In this document: one piece after another, positions 52,329 to 61,604 of the stretch
How positions within the stretch are numbered: position 1 is the first letter of the stretch
Layout of the letters: each line of letters starts with the position of its first letter
Assembly: GCF_023195515.1 (NCBI RefSeq)
Contig: NZ_JALPKR020000002.1
Location: forward strand, 3,821,001-3,885,000
DNA length: 64,000 nt
Direction: 5' to 3'
Source: Variovorax sp. S12S4
GTDB taxonomy: Bacteria; Pseudomonadota; Gammaproteobacteria; Burkholderiales; Burkholderiaceae_C
The notes under the pieces: generated by a model
Databases searched by the model: none
The model's input: the letters and a program-made list of their open reading frames with translations, nothing else
Told to the model about the DNA's origin: nothing
Made by a program: the position numbers and the translations under genes

Positions 52329-53302
52329 CTACTGCGCGATGCCCAGCCGTTCGATGATGGGCCCCCATGCCGCCGAGTCCCGCTTGGTCATAAGTTGGAC
52401 GTCTGCGGGCTTCGACTTGATGCCAATCAGCATCTGCCCGTTCAAGCGCTCTTTCATCTCGGCGGTGTCCAACGCCTTGTTGATCTCTGCGTTCAAACGT
52501 TCAATCACTTCGGCGGGCACGCCGGTGCGAGTGACGAGCGAGTACCACCCGGGCACTTCCATATCGATACCCAGCTCCTTGAAGGTGGGGACGTCCGGCA
52601 GCTGTTGCAGACGCTGGTCACCGGTTACAGCAAGCGCAATCAGCTTGCCGGCCTTGACCTGAGGAACAACGCCTACCGGAACGGTCGTGATCACGGGCGT
52701 GTCGCCTGCCATGACGCTGGTCAAAGCATTCGGGCCTCCGGCACCGCTGATCGGGACGTGCTGCATCTGGATGCCCGCGCGGGACTTCAGCAGCTCGGTC
52801 GCAAGATGCGTAGAGTTGCCGATGCCTGCGGACGCATAGCTCAGACGGTTCGGCTCGGCCTTGGCCATCTTGATCAGCTCGGGCAGCGTCTTGACGCCCA
52901 GGCTGGGCGCGACCGCCGTCACGAAGGGCGTGTTGGCGATCACGGCTATGCCGGCGAAGTCGCGTGCGGGCTGATGAGAGAGCGACTTGTAGAGGTGCGG
53001 ATTCCACGCCATGTTGGACACGCCCGCCATGAAGAGGGTGTAGCCATCAGCGGGCTGCGAGAGCACGTAGCTTGCAGCGAGCGACCCGTTGGCCCCTGGG
53101 CGGTTCTCGACCAAGACGCTCTGGCCAAGGCTTTTCGAAAGCACGTCGCCAAGCGTGCGGGCCAAGGTGTCGGGGCCGGAGCCCGACGGCTGGGGACCAC
53201 GATTTTGATGGGCTTGGAAGGGAAGCCCTGGGCGAATGCGTTAGTTGCAGACAGCGCAGCTGCTGCGACGAGCCCGAGGAGGACTGTGCGACGAGACGTC
53301 AT
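52329..53302 (-). pseudogene. Bug-family substrate-binding protein with one-base frameshift
   Basis: Start MTSRRTVLLGLVAAAALSAT with a Tat/Sec-type signal (RR then hydrophobic, cleavage near NAFA). The mature start GFPSKPIKIVVP breaks frame at a GGGG run near 53198. Adding one C on the coding strand restores QPSGSGPDTLARTLGDVLSK and the rest (LSYASAGIGNSTHL ligand loop, ending IIERLGIAQ). 974 bases = 3n+2 fits one lost base, 324 residues. An assembly error would explain it. Second gene of the M24-2, Bug, M24-1, GAF, Bug, hydrolase run. Confidence 0.82.
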
Positions 53303-53340
53303 GGCGGGGCCTTGGAGTTGTGTGATCGAGGTGTGCTGAC

Positions 53341-54531
53341 TCAACCAACGGTTGCGTATTCGAGCGATTTCGGGGTCTTCGTGAGCACGCGCGGTGTTGC
53401 CCCCACCACGACCGTGTCGTCCAGGCGGAACCCGCCGACGCCGTACATGTACAGACCCGGTTCCGCCGAATAGACCTCGTTGTCCAGCAAGGGCCGTTGG
53501 CTGAATGCCATGTCTTCGGGGTATTCGTGGTGCACGATGCCGATGGCATGGCCCGTACGGTGGCGAATGCAGTCGGCGAAACCTGCGCGTTCGATCACCG
53601 CCTGAGCGGCAGCATCGATGGAGCACACCGGCCTGCCCGTGACAGCAGCGTCAACGGCCGCTGCCGTGGCGTCTCGGGCTGCGCACCAGAGCGCCTTTTT
53701 TCGATCATCCGGGGCACCGCAGAACCACGTGCGCTCGTTCTCGATCGTCAGGCCATTCAGCCGTGGGATAACGATGTTTACCAGCACATCGCCTTCCTTG
53801 ATCCGGGCACCGCAGGAAGCGCCGTCGCCGTGCGGAGACGCAGAGGCGGGACCGCTCAAGGTCCAGCAACGAATCACTTCGAACTGCTCACCAGGAAAGC
53901 GTTCTGCGGCTTCCTGCACGAACAGGCTCGCCATTGCGAAGTCGAGCTCCTGGACCAAGCGGCCGGGCTTGATGTTTTCGCGGTAGCGGTCCTGAACCCA
54001 GTCCGAAAGCTCGGCCACTGCCTGCATCACGGCAAGCTCTTCCGCGTGCTTTTGCCAGCGCAAGCTGCGGCATTCCGAAGTCGCCACGCGGACGTGCAGA
54101 TCTGGAAGCAGGCGCTGGGCGGCCGCCAGAACGCTGCTTCCACCATCGGTCGCGATGCGTGCGCGGTGGAGCCCGGCGCGCTTGAGGCGATCCGCCAACA
54201 CCTCGGGCAGCTGCGAAATGAGCGGCAAGCGGTTTTGAACCATCGGATGCTCGGCGTAGAACGTCACATCCGTGATCCACACCTTCTGCGCTTCCTTTGA
54301 GAACCGCATGTGGTTGGTCGAAAGCTCGTTCATGACCAGGAAACCCTCGCCCTGACGGGGAATGACCGCAAAGATGGGCCGCTCCCAAGGCTGAACGTCC
54401 GTGTGGAAGTTGGTCGCGTACTGGAAGAAGTCGGCAGTCGTGAAGACCAGTGCGTCCACAGCAAGCTCGTCCATGAGCTGTGTCATTTTTTCGTACCTGT
54501 AGCGCCACACCGCTTGAGTCAACTTTGGCAT
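53341..54531 (-). CDS. M24-fold (creatinase-like) protein 2
   Basis: 396 residues from MPKLTQAVWRYRYEKMTQLM. The open frame extends upstream through the operator and is not used. Creatinase_N domain (1-140) with TADFFQYATNFHTDVQPWE, then an M24 domain. As in the gene downstream, LVNIVIPRLNGLTIENERTWF lacks the Asp ligands, while His in HRTGHAIGIVHHEYPED and Glu in SAEPGLYMYGVGG remain. Two such proteins in one operon suggest a hetero-oligomer or two steps in breakdown of one compound. First gene of the operon, divergent from tetR. Confidence 0.84.
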   Translation of the reverse strand: MPKLTQAVWRYRYEKMTQLMDELAVDALVFTTADFFQYATNFHTDVQPWERPIFAVIPRQGEGFLVMNELSTNHMRFSKEAQKVWITDVTFYAEHPMVQNRLPLISQLPEVLADRLKRAGLHRARIATDGGSSVLAAAQRLLPDLHVRVATSECRSLRWQKHAEELAVMQAVAELSDWVQDRYRENIKPGRLVQELDFAMASLFVQEAAERFPGEQFEVIRCWTLSGPASASPHGDGASCGARIKEGDVLVNIVIPRLNGLTIENERTWFCGAPDDRKKALWCAARDATAAAVDAAVTGRPVCSIDAAAQAVIERAGFADCIRHRTGHAIGIVHHEYPEDMAFSQRPLLDNEVYSAEPGLYMYGVGGFRLDDTVVVGATPRVLTKTPKSLEYATVG

Positions 54532-54580
54532 TCGGTCTCCAAAAGGTTCAGACACGCTGATCGCATCTGGCGCTCTTATT

Positions 54581-54605
54581 CTATAAACCGACCAGACGGT
54601 TTGTA
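54581..54605. promoter_or_regulatory. palindromic operator in the M24/tetR divergent promoter
   Basis: TATAAACCG-ACCAGA-CGGTTTGTA, arms AAACCG/CGGTTT, 49 bases from the M24 start and 64 from the tetR start. Likely site for the TetR protein next to it. Confidence 0.7.
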
Positions 54606-54669
54606 AATGACCTTTGCATATTTTTTCTGCGGTGGGCCGGCGCATTGGCGACCGCTGACAATCCACGTC

Positions 54670-55308
54670 ATGGAAATCACAGAATCCGTCGGAACGCTTC
54701 AGAAACCCGGACGGCGCGTGCGGCGCAGTCACGCGGAGCGCAGTGGCGAAACCCGCCAGAAGCTTTGCGAGTCGGCGCTGCAGTTGCTCTCGGATGTGGG
54801 CTATGAGCGGGTCACAACCGCATTGATTGCTCAGCACGCGCAAGTCTCGAAGGGCGCGCAGACCCACCACTTTCCCACGAAGGTCGACATTCTGGCCGCT
54901 GCATTCGAGCATCTGCTGAATGGCTGGAAAGAGCGCAGAGCCATCCTGATGCATCGAGACGGCAAGCCGACCCTGGACGAAACATTGCGCTACCTGTGGC
55001 GCGAGGTTTTCAATCGCCCCGACTACATCGCTGCCATCGAACTCATGCTGGCGGCGCGCCACGACGAGCCGCTGCGCGCCAGACTGCAGGGTTTGCTTGC
55101 GACGTGGACGGTCGCGCGTGATGACATGTTCCGGCGCATCGCGGGGTTGGACGGCGACCTCGAAAAGGCTTCGACGTTCTTGAGGCTCAATTTTTGCGTG
55201 TTGCGAGGGATGGCGCTCTACGACACCTTGAACATTTCTGATCCCAACGAGCCAGTGCTTGATCTTTGGATATCAATGGCAAAGCGGCACCTGGCGGAGC
55301 AAAGCTAG
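54670..55308 (+). CDS. TetR family transcriptional regulator
   Basis: 212 residues from MEITESVGTLQKPGRRVRRS. HTH at about 25-75: CESALQLLSDVGYERVTTAL, IAQHAQVSKGAQTHHFPTKV. The C-terminal part fits TetR_C ligand domains. Divergent from the M24/Bug operon with a shared palindrome between them, so it probably represses that operon and itself until the substrate is present. Confidence 0.86.
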   Translation: MEITESVGTLQKPGRRVRRSHAERSGETRQKLCESALQLLSDVGYERVTTALIAQHAQVSKGAQTHHFPTKVDILAAAFEHLLNGWKERRAILMHRDGKPTLDETLRYLWREVFNRPDYIAAIELMLAARHDEPLRARLQGLLATWTVARDDMFRRIAGLDGDLEKASTFLRLNFCVLRGMALYDTLNISDPNEPVLDLWISMAKRHLAEQS

Positions 55309-55420
55309 TCGATCGCGATCTCGTTGGCAGAACTATCCAAGTTGGGCGAACCGAAGCGCACGTTGTTCCTTGAACCTGACCCGCGAGTACGCCGCACGGA
55401 TCAGACCGCCCCGACCGGCG

Positions 55421-56389
55421 CTAAGCGTTGGCGGCGCCCTGAACTGGCGCGGCAGGCAAGCTCCGCGCATGCGACTTCAGGCAGTCGATGAAATCCATCA
55501 GGGTGGCCGAGATGTGCTCGCGATTCCAAACCACGGTGATCGGCCCGAAGCGGATGTGCGAATCAATGGCGATCTTCTTTAGCAGCCCCAGTGAGGCCAG
55601 GTGATCGGCCATGGATTCCGCACACACGCCGACATAGTCGCCCTTTTGTAGCAGTGCCTGCATCATGGCCAGCGAGGCGGTTTCTGCCTTGGGCACCAGC
55701 CACGATGCTTGTTGCTCGATGAGGTAGGCATCCATCTGGATGCGAGTGAGCGTGCCAAGGGGCGGCATCACCCATTGCTCCCGCAGCACGTCGGCAAAGC
55801 ACGGCGGCTGCTCGCTGTCCCAGTGCTTGCTGCCTTGGCCGATGACGATGCTCACGTGGTCGTCGAAGAGCACGTGGTGCGCGAGCTGCGGCTGGTGCGC
55901 CCTTGCATCCAGAACGCCGATCACGGCGTCCATGGCACGCGTGTCCAGGCCCTTGAGCAGGTCGTCGAACAGCCCATCGTGAATGGACACGGCCACATCG
56001 GCATGGCGCTGCTGGAACGCGGTCACGGCTTCGGGCAGGCCGCCGGCGATGCCTGCCCAGACGCTGCCCACGTTCAGACGCGGCACGCGTCCCGCGGCCA
56101 CCGCATGCATCTCGCGGCCGGTGCGGGCGATGTCGCCCAGCACGGTGATGGCCAGCCGCTTGAGAAGATGCCCCGCAGGTGTCAGCTGCACCTTGCGCCC
56201 GCGCACCATCAGCGGCGTGCCGGCCACGCGCTCAAGCTCGGCCAGCCAGTGCGACATGGCTGATTGCGTCATGTGCAGCCGTGCCGCCGCCTCCGTCAGG
56301 GTGCCCGCCTCGTCGAGAACCAGGAACGACTCCAGATGCCGCACCTTGATGCCCCGCGCCCAGGAGAGGCCTTCTGCACGCTCGATCAT
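55421..56389 (-). CDS. LysR family transcriptional regulator
   Basis: 322 residues. The LysR HTH is at about 15-70: HLESFLVLDEAGTLTEAAAR, LHMTQSAMSHWLAELERVAG, then the linker LMVRGRKVQLTPAG. The effector domain follows with RLNVGSVWAGIAGGLPEAVT. It is divergent from the Bug-GGT pair, the usual place for its target genes, and probably activates them on sensing the substrate. Confidence 0.9.
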   Translation of the reverse strand: MIERAEGLSWARGIKVRHLESFLVLDEAGTLTEAAARLHMTQSAMSHWLAELERVAGTPLMVRGRKVQLTPAGHLLKRLAITVLGDIARTGREMHAVAAGRVPRLNVGSVWAGIAGGLPEAVTAFQQRHADVAVSIHDGLFDDLLKGLDTRAMDAVIGVLDARAHQPQLAHHVLFDDHVSIVIGQGSKHWDSEQPPCFADVLREQWVMPPLGTLTRIQMDAYLIEQQASWLVPKAETASLAMMQALLQKGDYVGVCAESMADHLASLGLLKKIAIDSHIRFGPITVVWNREHISATLMDFIDCLKSHARSLPAAPVQGAANA

Positions 56390-56491
56390 GAGTAAACCTT
56401 CATGACTCCATTTTGCATTTTCACTAGGTGGATGGCAGGGTTGTCATGAAAATTACTTCATCTTTTATGTCAGAGTCTCAGAGGAATCACT
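56390..56491. promoter_or_regulatory. LysR-Bug divergent promoter region
   Basis: AT-rich stretch with repeated TCATGA words (TTCATGACTCC near 56400, TGTCATGAAAATTACTTCA near 56443), which are candidate LysR-binding half-sites. Confidence 0.5.
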
Positions 56492-57478
56492 GTGTCTAGA
56501 GCAATCACGAACGTCTACAAGATCCTGATGGGCGTCGCGGTCGCGGCCGCCACGGCCACCACCGTGTACGCGCAGGCCTCCTACCCCAGCCGGCCAGTGC
56601 GCCTGGTCGTATCGCAGGCCCCGGGCGGCAGCAGCGACACGATCGCACGCATGTGGGCCGAACACGCAGGCAAGGCCATCGGCGCGACCATCGTGGTGGA
56701 GAACAAGCCCGGCGCGGGCGGCATCATTGCCGCGCAGACGGCGCTGAACGCGCCGGCCGATGGCTACACGCTGCTGCTGGGCAGCGTGTCGCTGATGGTG
56801 CTCAACCAGTTCACCTACAAGCCGCTGCCCTACAACCCGGAGAAGGACTTCGTGGGCGTGACCATGCTGACCACGGTGCCTTTCGTGCTGTCGGCCAACC
56901 CGGCCACGGGCATCAAGACGCTCAAGGACCTGACGGAAAAAGCCAAGGCGGCGCCGGGCAAGCTGAACTTCGCGTCCGCCGGCCTGGGCAACTCCACCCA
57001 CCTGGCGGTCGAGCTGGTGAGCGATGCCCTGGGCATTTCGATGACCCACATCCCTTACAAGGGCGAGGCGGACGGCATCCTGGCCACCATCGGTGGGCAG
57101 ACCGAAGTGATGGCACCGGTGTATGGCACGGCGCTGCCCCACATCAAGAACCATAAGCTCAATCCACTGGCCGTGTTGTCGCCGCAGCGCACCCCTGAGC
57201 TGCCCGACGTGCCCACGCTGGGCGAACTGGGCGTGAAGGGCTTTGACAACATGGGCTGGAGCGCCGTGGTGGCACGCGCCGGCACGCCGACCGAGATCGT
57301 GGAAAAGCTCAACAAGGCGACGGCGGCTTTCCACAACAGCCCCGAGGTGCAGGCCAAGCTCAAGAGCATGGGCGTGATTGCCATGTCGGGGGCTTCCGCG
57401 CTCGTCATGGAGACGGCGGCTCGCGATGCCAAGGCCTGGGGGCCCACGCTCGGGTCGCTGAACCTCAGCGCCAAGTAA
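56492..57478 (+). CDS. Bug-family substrate-binding protein
   Basis: 328 residues, GTG start, signal peptide with hydrophobic run ILMGVAVAAATATTVYAQ. Family opening YPSRPVRLVVSQAPGGSSDTIAR and ligand loop LNFASAGLGNSTHL. The GGT gene follows after 24 bases, so receptor and enzyme likely act on the same gamma-glutamyl or related compound. Third Bug receptor of this module. Confidence 0.9.
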   Translation: MSRAITNVYKILMGVAVAAATATTVYAQASYPSRPVRLVVSQAPGGSSDTIARMWAEHAGKAIGATIVVENKPGAGGIIAAQTALNAPADGYTLLLGSVSLMVLNQFTYKPLPYNPEKDFVGVTMLTTVPFVLSANPATGIKTLKDLTEKAKAAPGKLNFASAGLGNSTHLAVELVSDALGISMTHIPYKGEADGILATIGGQTEVMAPVYGTALPHIKNHKLNPLAVLSPQRTPELPDVPTLGELGVKGFDNMGWSAVVARAGTPTEIVEKLNKATAAFHNSPEVQAKLKSMGVIAMSGASALVMETAARDAKAWGPTLGSLNLSAK

Positions 57479-57502
57479 CCCGGCGACCGCGCAACATACC
57501 TC

Positions 57503-59134
57503 ATGAAAAAAGAAGCAATGGTGGTCTGCCCGCAGCCGGAGGCAGCCGAATCCGGCATCGACATCCTGCGCGCAGGCGGCAACGCGGTGGATGCCGCCGT
57601 GGCTACAGCGCTGGCGCAGACCGTGGTCGATCCGCTGATGTGCGGCATCGCAGGTTTTGGCACCGCCGCCGTGTACCAGCCCGGCGCGCAGGTGCACGAG
57701 TATTTCGATTTCCACTCGCCCGCACCACGGGCGGCCAGGGAAGACATGTGGGAGCACCTGCTGGAGGGCGAGACCAAAGACGGCTTCGGTTTCATCCTCA
57801 AGGGCCGCGTCAACGACATCGGCCCCCAATCCATCGGCACGCCCGCCACGCTCAAGGGCCTGGAAGCCATGCACCAAGCGCACGGCCGTCTGCCGTGGCG
57901 GCAGGTGGTGGAGCCCGCCATCCGCTGGGCGGCCGACGGCTACTTCGTGCGCCCGGGCATGCACGCATTCTGGACCGACGAGCCCACCATGGGCCGCGTC
58001 GGCAACCTGGAGCGGCTGCAGTACTGCGAAGACAGCCGCCAGCTGTACTGCCGCCCCGACGGGCGCCCCAAGCCCATTGGTGCGCCGCTGCGCAACGAAG
58101 GCATGGCCGCCGTGTTGCGTCAGATTGCCGAGGAAGGCGCGCGCCCGTTCTACGAGGGCGAGCTGGCGCACAAGATGGTGGCGCACCTGCAGTCCCTGGG
58201 CGCGTTGATCACGCGCGAGGACCTGGCCCGCTACGAGGTGCAGCGCAACGCGCCGCTGGTGGGCCGCTACCGCGACCGCACCATCACGACCAACCAGCCT
58301 CCGGGCGGCGGCGCCATGCTGCTGGAGATGCTCAACATCCTCGAGCACTTCGATCTGGCGAGCCTGGAGCACAACAGTCCCGCCTACCTGCGCACGGTGT
58401 GCGAGGCCATGAAGAAGGCCACGATCGACAAGGACCGCTGCATCGGCGATCCGAAGTTCTTCGACGTGCCGCTGGACCACTTGCTGTCCAAGGACATGGC
58501 CCGCGACGTGGCCGAGCAAATCCGCACCGGCCGTCGCTTCAACGTGGAGCGCGTGAACCCCGGTGCGGCCGTGCCGCGCGACACCACCCACCTGAGCGTG
58601 GTGGACGCCGACGGCAACGCCGTCTCCCTGACCCACTCGCTGGCCATGCCCTCGGGCGTCATCACCCCCGGCATGGGCTTTCTGTACAACGGCTGCATGG
58701 GCGTGTTCGACCCGCGGCCGGGCCGCGCCGGCAGCATCCAGCCGGGCAAGAGCCGCTTCACTTCGTCATGCCCCACGATGACCTTCAAGGACGGCGAGCT
58801 CGACGTGGTGCTCGGCGCGCCCGGTGGCACGCAGATCGCGATGGGCGTGCTGCAGGTGCTGGTCAACGTGATCGACCACGGCATGGAGATGCAAGCTGCC
58901 GTGTCTGCGCCGCGCTTCTCGTCTACCAGCAACTCCATCGACGTGTGCAACCGCATTCCCCGATCCACCACTCGCACGCTGGAAGCACAGGGCTACGCCA
59001 TCGGCCGCAACCCGTACAACTACACCATCGGCTGGGTGCACGGCGTGCAGGTGCAGGCCGATGGCCTGCATGGCGGCGCCGACCCTGGCCGCGATGGCGT
59101 GGCGTACCGGCTGCGCATGGATTCTGCGCGCTGA
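57503..59134 (+). CDS. gamma-glutamyltransferase family protein
   Basis: 543 residues, N-terminal-nucleophile hydrolase with self-cleavage. Catalytic Thr361 in DTTHLSVVDADGNAVSLTHS marks the start of the small chain. The large chain contains GGNAVDAAVATALAQTVVDP near residue 30 and PPGGGAMLLEMLNIL near 270. The GG turn of the small chain appears as LGAPGGTQI. No signal peptide is seen, so the protein may be cytosolic, unlike E. coli Ggt. Together with its Bug receptor it probably cleaves an imported gamma-glutamyl or amide compound. Confidence 0.88.
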   Translation: MKKEAMVVCPQPEAAESGIDILRAGGNAVDAAVATALAQTVVDPLMCGIAGFGTAAVYQPGAQVHEYFDFHSPAPRAAREDMWEHLLEGETKDGFGFILKGRVNDIGPQSIGTPATLKGLEAMHQAHGRLPWRQVVEPAIRWAADGYFVRPGMHAFWTDEPTMGRVGNLERLQYCEDSRQLYCRPDGRPKPIGAPLRNEGMAAVLRQIAEEGARPFYEGELAHKMVAHLQSLGALITREDLARYEVQRNAPLVGRYRDRTITTNQPPGGGAMLLEMLNILEHFDLASLEHNSPAYLRTVCEAMKKATIDKDRCIGDPKFFDVPLDHLLSKDMARDVAEQIRTGRRFNVERVNPGAAVPRDTTHLSVVDADGNAVSLTHSLAMPSGVITPGMGFLYNGCMGVFDPRPGRAGSIQPGKSRFTSSCPTMTFKDGELDVVLGAPGGTQIAMGVLQVLVNVIDHGMEMQAAVSAPRFSSTSNSIDVCNRIPRSTTRTLEAQGYAIGRNPYNYTIGWVHGVQVQADGLHGGADPGRDGVAYRLRMDSAR

Positions 59135-59261
59135 CCGGTTCGGTGCGAATTGCTATTGAGGCGCTGGAGGGAACTGAAAAGCCGCTGATGCTGGCCGATT
59201 GTTGTCCGTCGCGTGTCAGTGCGCGCGCGCTTCGGGAACGTCCGGTTCTGGCCGACTGGCC

Positions 59262-59606
59262 TCAACCCATACGTGCGCCAGCTTCGGCATTTGGGTAGAC
59301 GACCGCGAAGTCGGCAGGGCGCTCCGCCTCATCAAGCGGTGAAGTTCCGACTGTGGCTGAATCGGCCAACCGGTTCTCATAGATCATTTCGTTCTCTAGG
59401 AGTTCGATCACGAAGGGGAGTGCTGCATCCAGGTTTTCGGTGGACAGATAGATGAGCATTGCATCAGTTCCGTCTTCGTAGTCAAAGCCGCTGCCCGTCA
59501 GAATTCCGCTCGAAACCTGAGCCAGGCGATTAGGCACAACGTATCGAAGATCAGTATCTGGGTTCTCCATACGGCGGGGGTCAAGACGAATCAAGACTGA
59601 CGGCAT
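59262..59606 (-). CDS. hypothetical protein
   Basis: 114 residues, MPSVLIRLDPRRMENPDTDL. An alpha/beta fold with DAMLIYLSTENLDAALPFVI and an acidic, variable C terminus. Resembles small immunity-type proteins in size. The stop overlaps the end of the repeat at 59249, the same joint as in array part 1. Family unknown. Confidence 0.66.
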   Translation of the reverse strand: MPSVLIRLDPRRMENPDTDLRYVVPNRLAQVSSGILTGSGFDYEDGTDAMLIYLSTENLDAALPFVIELLENEMIYENRLADSATVGTSPLDEAERPADFAVVYPNAEAGARMG

Positions 59607-59713
59607 ATTCCGCCCTCAAGTGTTTTGGGATGACCGGTTCGTGGCAACTCTGCCCGCATGCGCATTTCCGCTTTTGGCCGATTGTTGTCCTATGGGAGCG
59701 GGAGCTTCATCAA

Positions 59714-60292
59714 TCAACTGGTGAAGACTGAAGGCTCTAGCAATTTCACGGCAAGAAGCTCTTGCTCGATTCTTTTGGACAACCCATCTTGCACTGCAAT
59801 TTGACCAATTTGCGGTAGATATGCCAGCGGCGTAGAGGTTAATGCGTCGGGCTTCAGAACGAGCTTGCTCACATCCCTCATCAAGCCATGTTTGAGCAGC
59901 CGCGGATCAAATTTCGACTGAGACAAATCGATTGCCGTTCCCTCCACGGCCAAAACATTGAGCGCGAAGAACTCGCCCGTCAGGCTCGTCTTCTTATAGG
60001 TGACTTCTAGAGGAAGAAATTCGCATTGGCACTGATGTGCTTGCAAGAGGAGCGCAAACCGCTGTGAGACGATCCAAAAAGGGACCGTCATGATGAAGTC
60101 GGTCAACCCCGCAGGGCCTTCCCGATCATCTCGAAGGGCGACCCTCATCCGCTCCCAGTTCCGTCCGCAAAGCTGACCTTCATTGAGTTCGATGCTCAAG
60201 TCGTCAAATATCCTGGCGAGGTCCGCTTGATGAGGAGTCGCTTCTGGTGCCGGGACGTCTCGCCGAAGATTGAGGGTCAGCAGCTTTGTCAT
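59714..60292 (-). CDS. hypothetical protein (possibly DUF1629/Imm43-like)
   Basis: 192 residues from MTKLLTLNLRRDVPAPEATP. The C-terminal part (GEFFALNVLAVEGTAIDLSQ, FDPRLLKHGLMRDVSKLVLK) resembles the DUF1629/Imm43 immunity family, with low certainty. It starts 22 bases after the stop of the 95-residue gene at 60315, so the two make one unit. The longer frame to 60400 is not needed. Confidence 0.62.
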   Translation of the reverse strand: MTKLLTLNLRRDVPAPEATPHQADLARIFDDLSIELNEGQLCGRNWERMRVALRDDREGPAGLTDFIMTVPFWIVSQRFALLLQAHQCQCEFLPLEVTYKKTSLTGEFFALNVLAVEGTAIDLSQSKFDPRLLKHGLMRDVSKLVLKPDALTSTPLAYLPQIGQIAVQDGLSKRIEQELLAVKLLEPSVFTS

Positions 60293-60314
60293 TTCGATGT
60301 TCGGTGTCTGCTTC

Positions 60315-60602
60315 TCAAGACAGCTTCGAGATTGGCCGGTTGTACAGCTTGCCGGCAAGGCTCCTGCCGGTGGGCTTGTCACCTGATTCGAATGCTGCAA
60401 TCATCTTCATCAGATCCGAACCAACCTCCTGAGCCACGTCGCGGTTTCTCAGCCGTGGCTCTGCCAGTGCCCATAGGTCGCGCAAGTCCCTCAAGTGAGT
60501 TTCGAATGTCCAACTGCTCCAATCCGGGTATTCGTCAGGCGAGTTGGTCCAGGCGGCCGAGATGGCCCCTTGGAGGTTGTTCAAGGTCTCACGAAGTGAC
60601 AT
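60315..60602 (-). CDS. small hypothetical protein, first gene of a pair
   Basis: 95 residues, MSLRETLNNLQGAISAAWTN. Helical, with THLRDLRDLWALAEPRL and a basic C-terminal helix. It is followed closely by the DUF1629-like gene; a two-gene cassette is unusual in this array. No family recognised. Confidence 0.64.
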   Translation of the reverse strand: MSLRETLNNLQGAISAAWTNSPDEYPDWSSWTFETHLRDLRDLWALAEPRLRNRDVAQEVGSDLMKMIAAFESGDKPTGRSLAGKLYNRPISKLS

Positions 60603-60654
60603 AGCTTCCCCAAATTCTGCCGTCGACAGCTTCCGGCTCTCGCCAACTGCGGCC

Positions 60655-61587
60655 TCAACCCATATGCGCGCCCCGCTTTCGGCGCCCCATCATCAGCCCT
60701 CTTAGGTAGGATGCAATTTCCGTGTGCCCCTGCGCCTTGGCGAGATCTTCCGGGAGCATTCCTCGGGTCGAACGCAATTCCAAGCTCGCGCCAGCCTTCG
60801 TTAGCACGCGCACGATTTCTATCGATCCGGCCCCGGACGCGACGTGCAGCGGTGAGAGCCCACCATACACGCCATCAGCGCAATCAAGATGATTCAGTGA
60901 GACGCGATGTTTGACCATGACGCGAATCACGCCTAGGTCTTCTTGAAGAACTGCATGGCATACAGGGCGCAATCCGGCAAGGTCCTTCGCTTCTCCGTCG
61001 ACGCCATTGGTCAACAGAAAGTCTGCAGCGTCAGCGTGGCCTGAGAAAATTGCAGTGTTCAAGACGGAAGTTTTGGTCAGGGAAGTCACGTTGAAGTTGG
61101 TCTTGTAGAGACTCAACAACTTCAGCATCTTCAATGCGTTCTGGCTCGTGTTGGCGTAGTGAGCGACGGCATAGTCGTCGTTCCTGACGCCATTTTGGTA
61201 GTTCGGATTTGCACCATGAGCCAGCAGATAGTGAGCTGTTCCCAGATTTCCCGCATCTGCGGCAATCAAGAGTGGCGAATCCCTCCTGATGTCTTGTGTC
61301 GGCAAATCGACTGTCGCGCCATGCTCAACGAAAAGCGCAAGCATCTTCGCATCACCGATGCGTGCGGCGACATGCGTTGCCGAAGTACCTGATCCCGAGA
61401 ATGGCGTGTTTGGAACGAAGCCACGCTGAAGCAGCTTTTCTGCCCGCGAGTAGTTGAGAGTCTCGATGGCCTCCAACATCTCTTGTTCGCTCGCCGATGC
61501 TTCGGTCGCTCGTTGTGCAGATGCCGCGCTGGCGTACACCAGCAATACGGAAGCAATAGCGGTGCAGAAAGTTCGTAACAGATTCAT
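60655..61587 (-). CDS. exported ankyrin-repeat protein
   Basis: 310 residues. Signal peptide MNLLRTFCTAIASVLLVYAS with cleavage near ASAQ. About six ankyrin repeats follow (TSATHVAARIGDAKMLALFV, SPLLIAADAGNLGTAHYLLA, LSPLHVASGAGSIEIVRVLT), with the TPLH-type and GA-D signatures. Bacterial periplasmic ankyrin proteins bind partners, for instance protecting against catalase or toxin partners. Lies 17 bases downstream of the 241-residue gene, in the same unit. Confidence 0.82.
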   Translation of the reverse strand: MNLLRTFCTAIASVLLVYASAASAQRATEASASEQEMLEAIETLNYSRAEKLLQRGFVPNTPFSGSGTSATHVAARIGDAKMLALFVEHGATVDLPTQDIRRDSPLLIAADAGNLGTAHYLLAHGANPNYQNGVRNDDYAVAHYANTSQNALKMLKLLSLYKTNFNVTSLTKTSVLNTAIFSGHADAADFLLTNGVDGEAKDLAGLRPVCHAVLQEDLGVIRVMVKHRVSLNHLDCADGVYGGLSPLHVASGAGSIEIVRVLTKAGASLELRSTRGMLPEDLAKAQGHTEIASYLRGLMMGRRKRGAHMG

Positions 61588-61604
61588 TTGCCGTCCAAAA
61601 TGAA

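Noticed and set aside
53341..55062. Upstream extension of the M24 protein to 573 residues
   Set aside because: The extension runs through the operator and across the divergent tetR gene. The family N terminus begins at 54531.
56465..58636. Long minus-strand open frame of 723 codons opposite the Bug and GGT genes
   Set aside because: Antisense shadow; composition is typical of a GC-rich non-coding frame.
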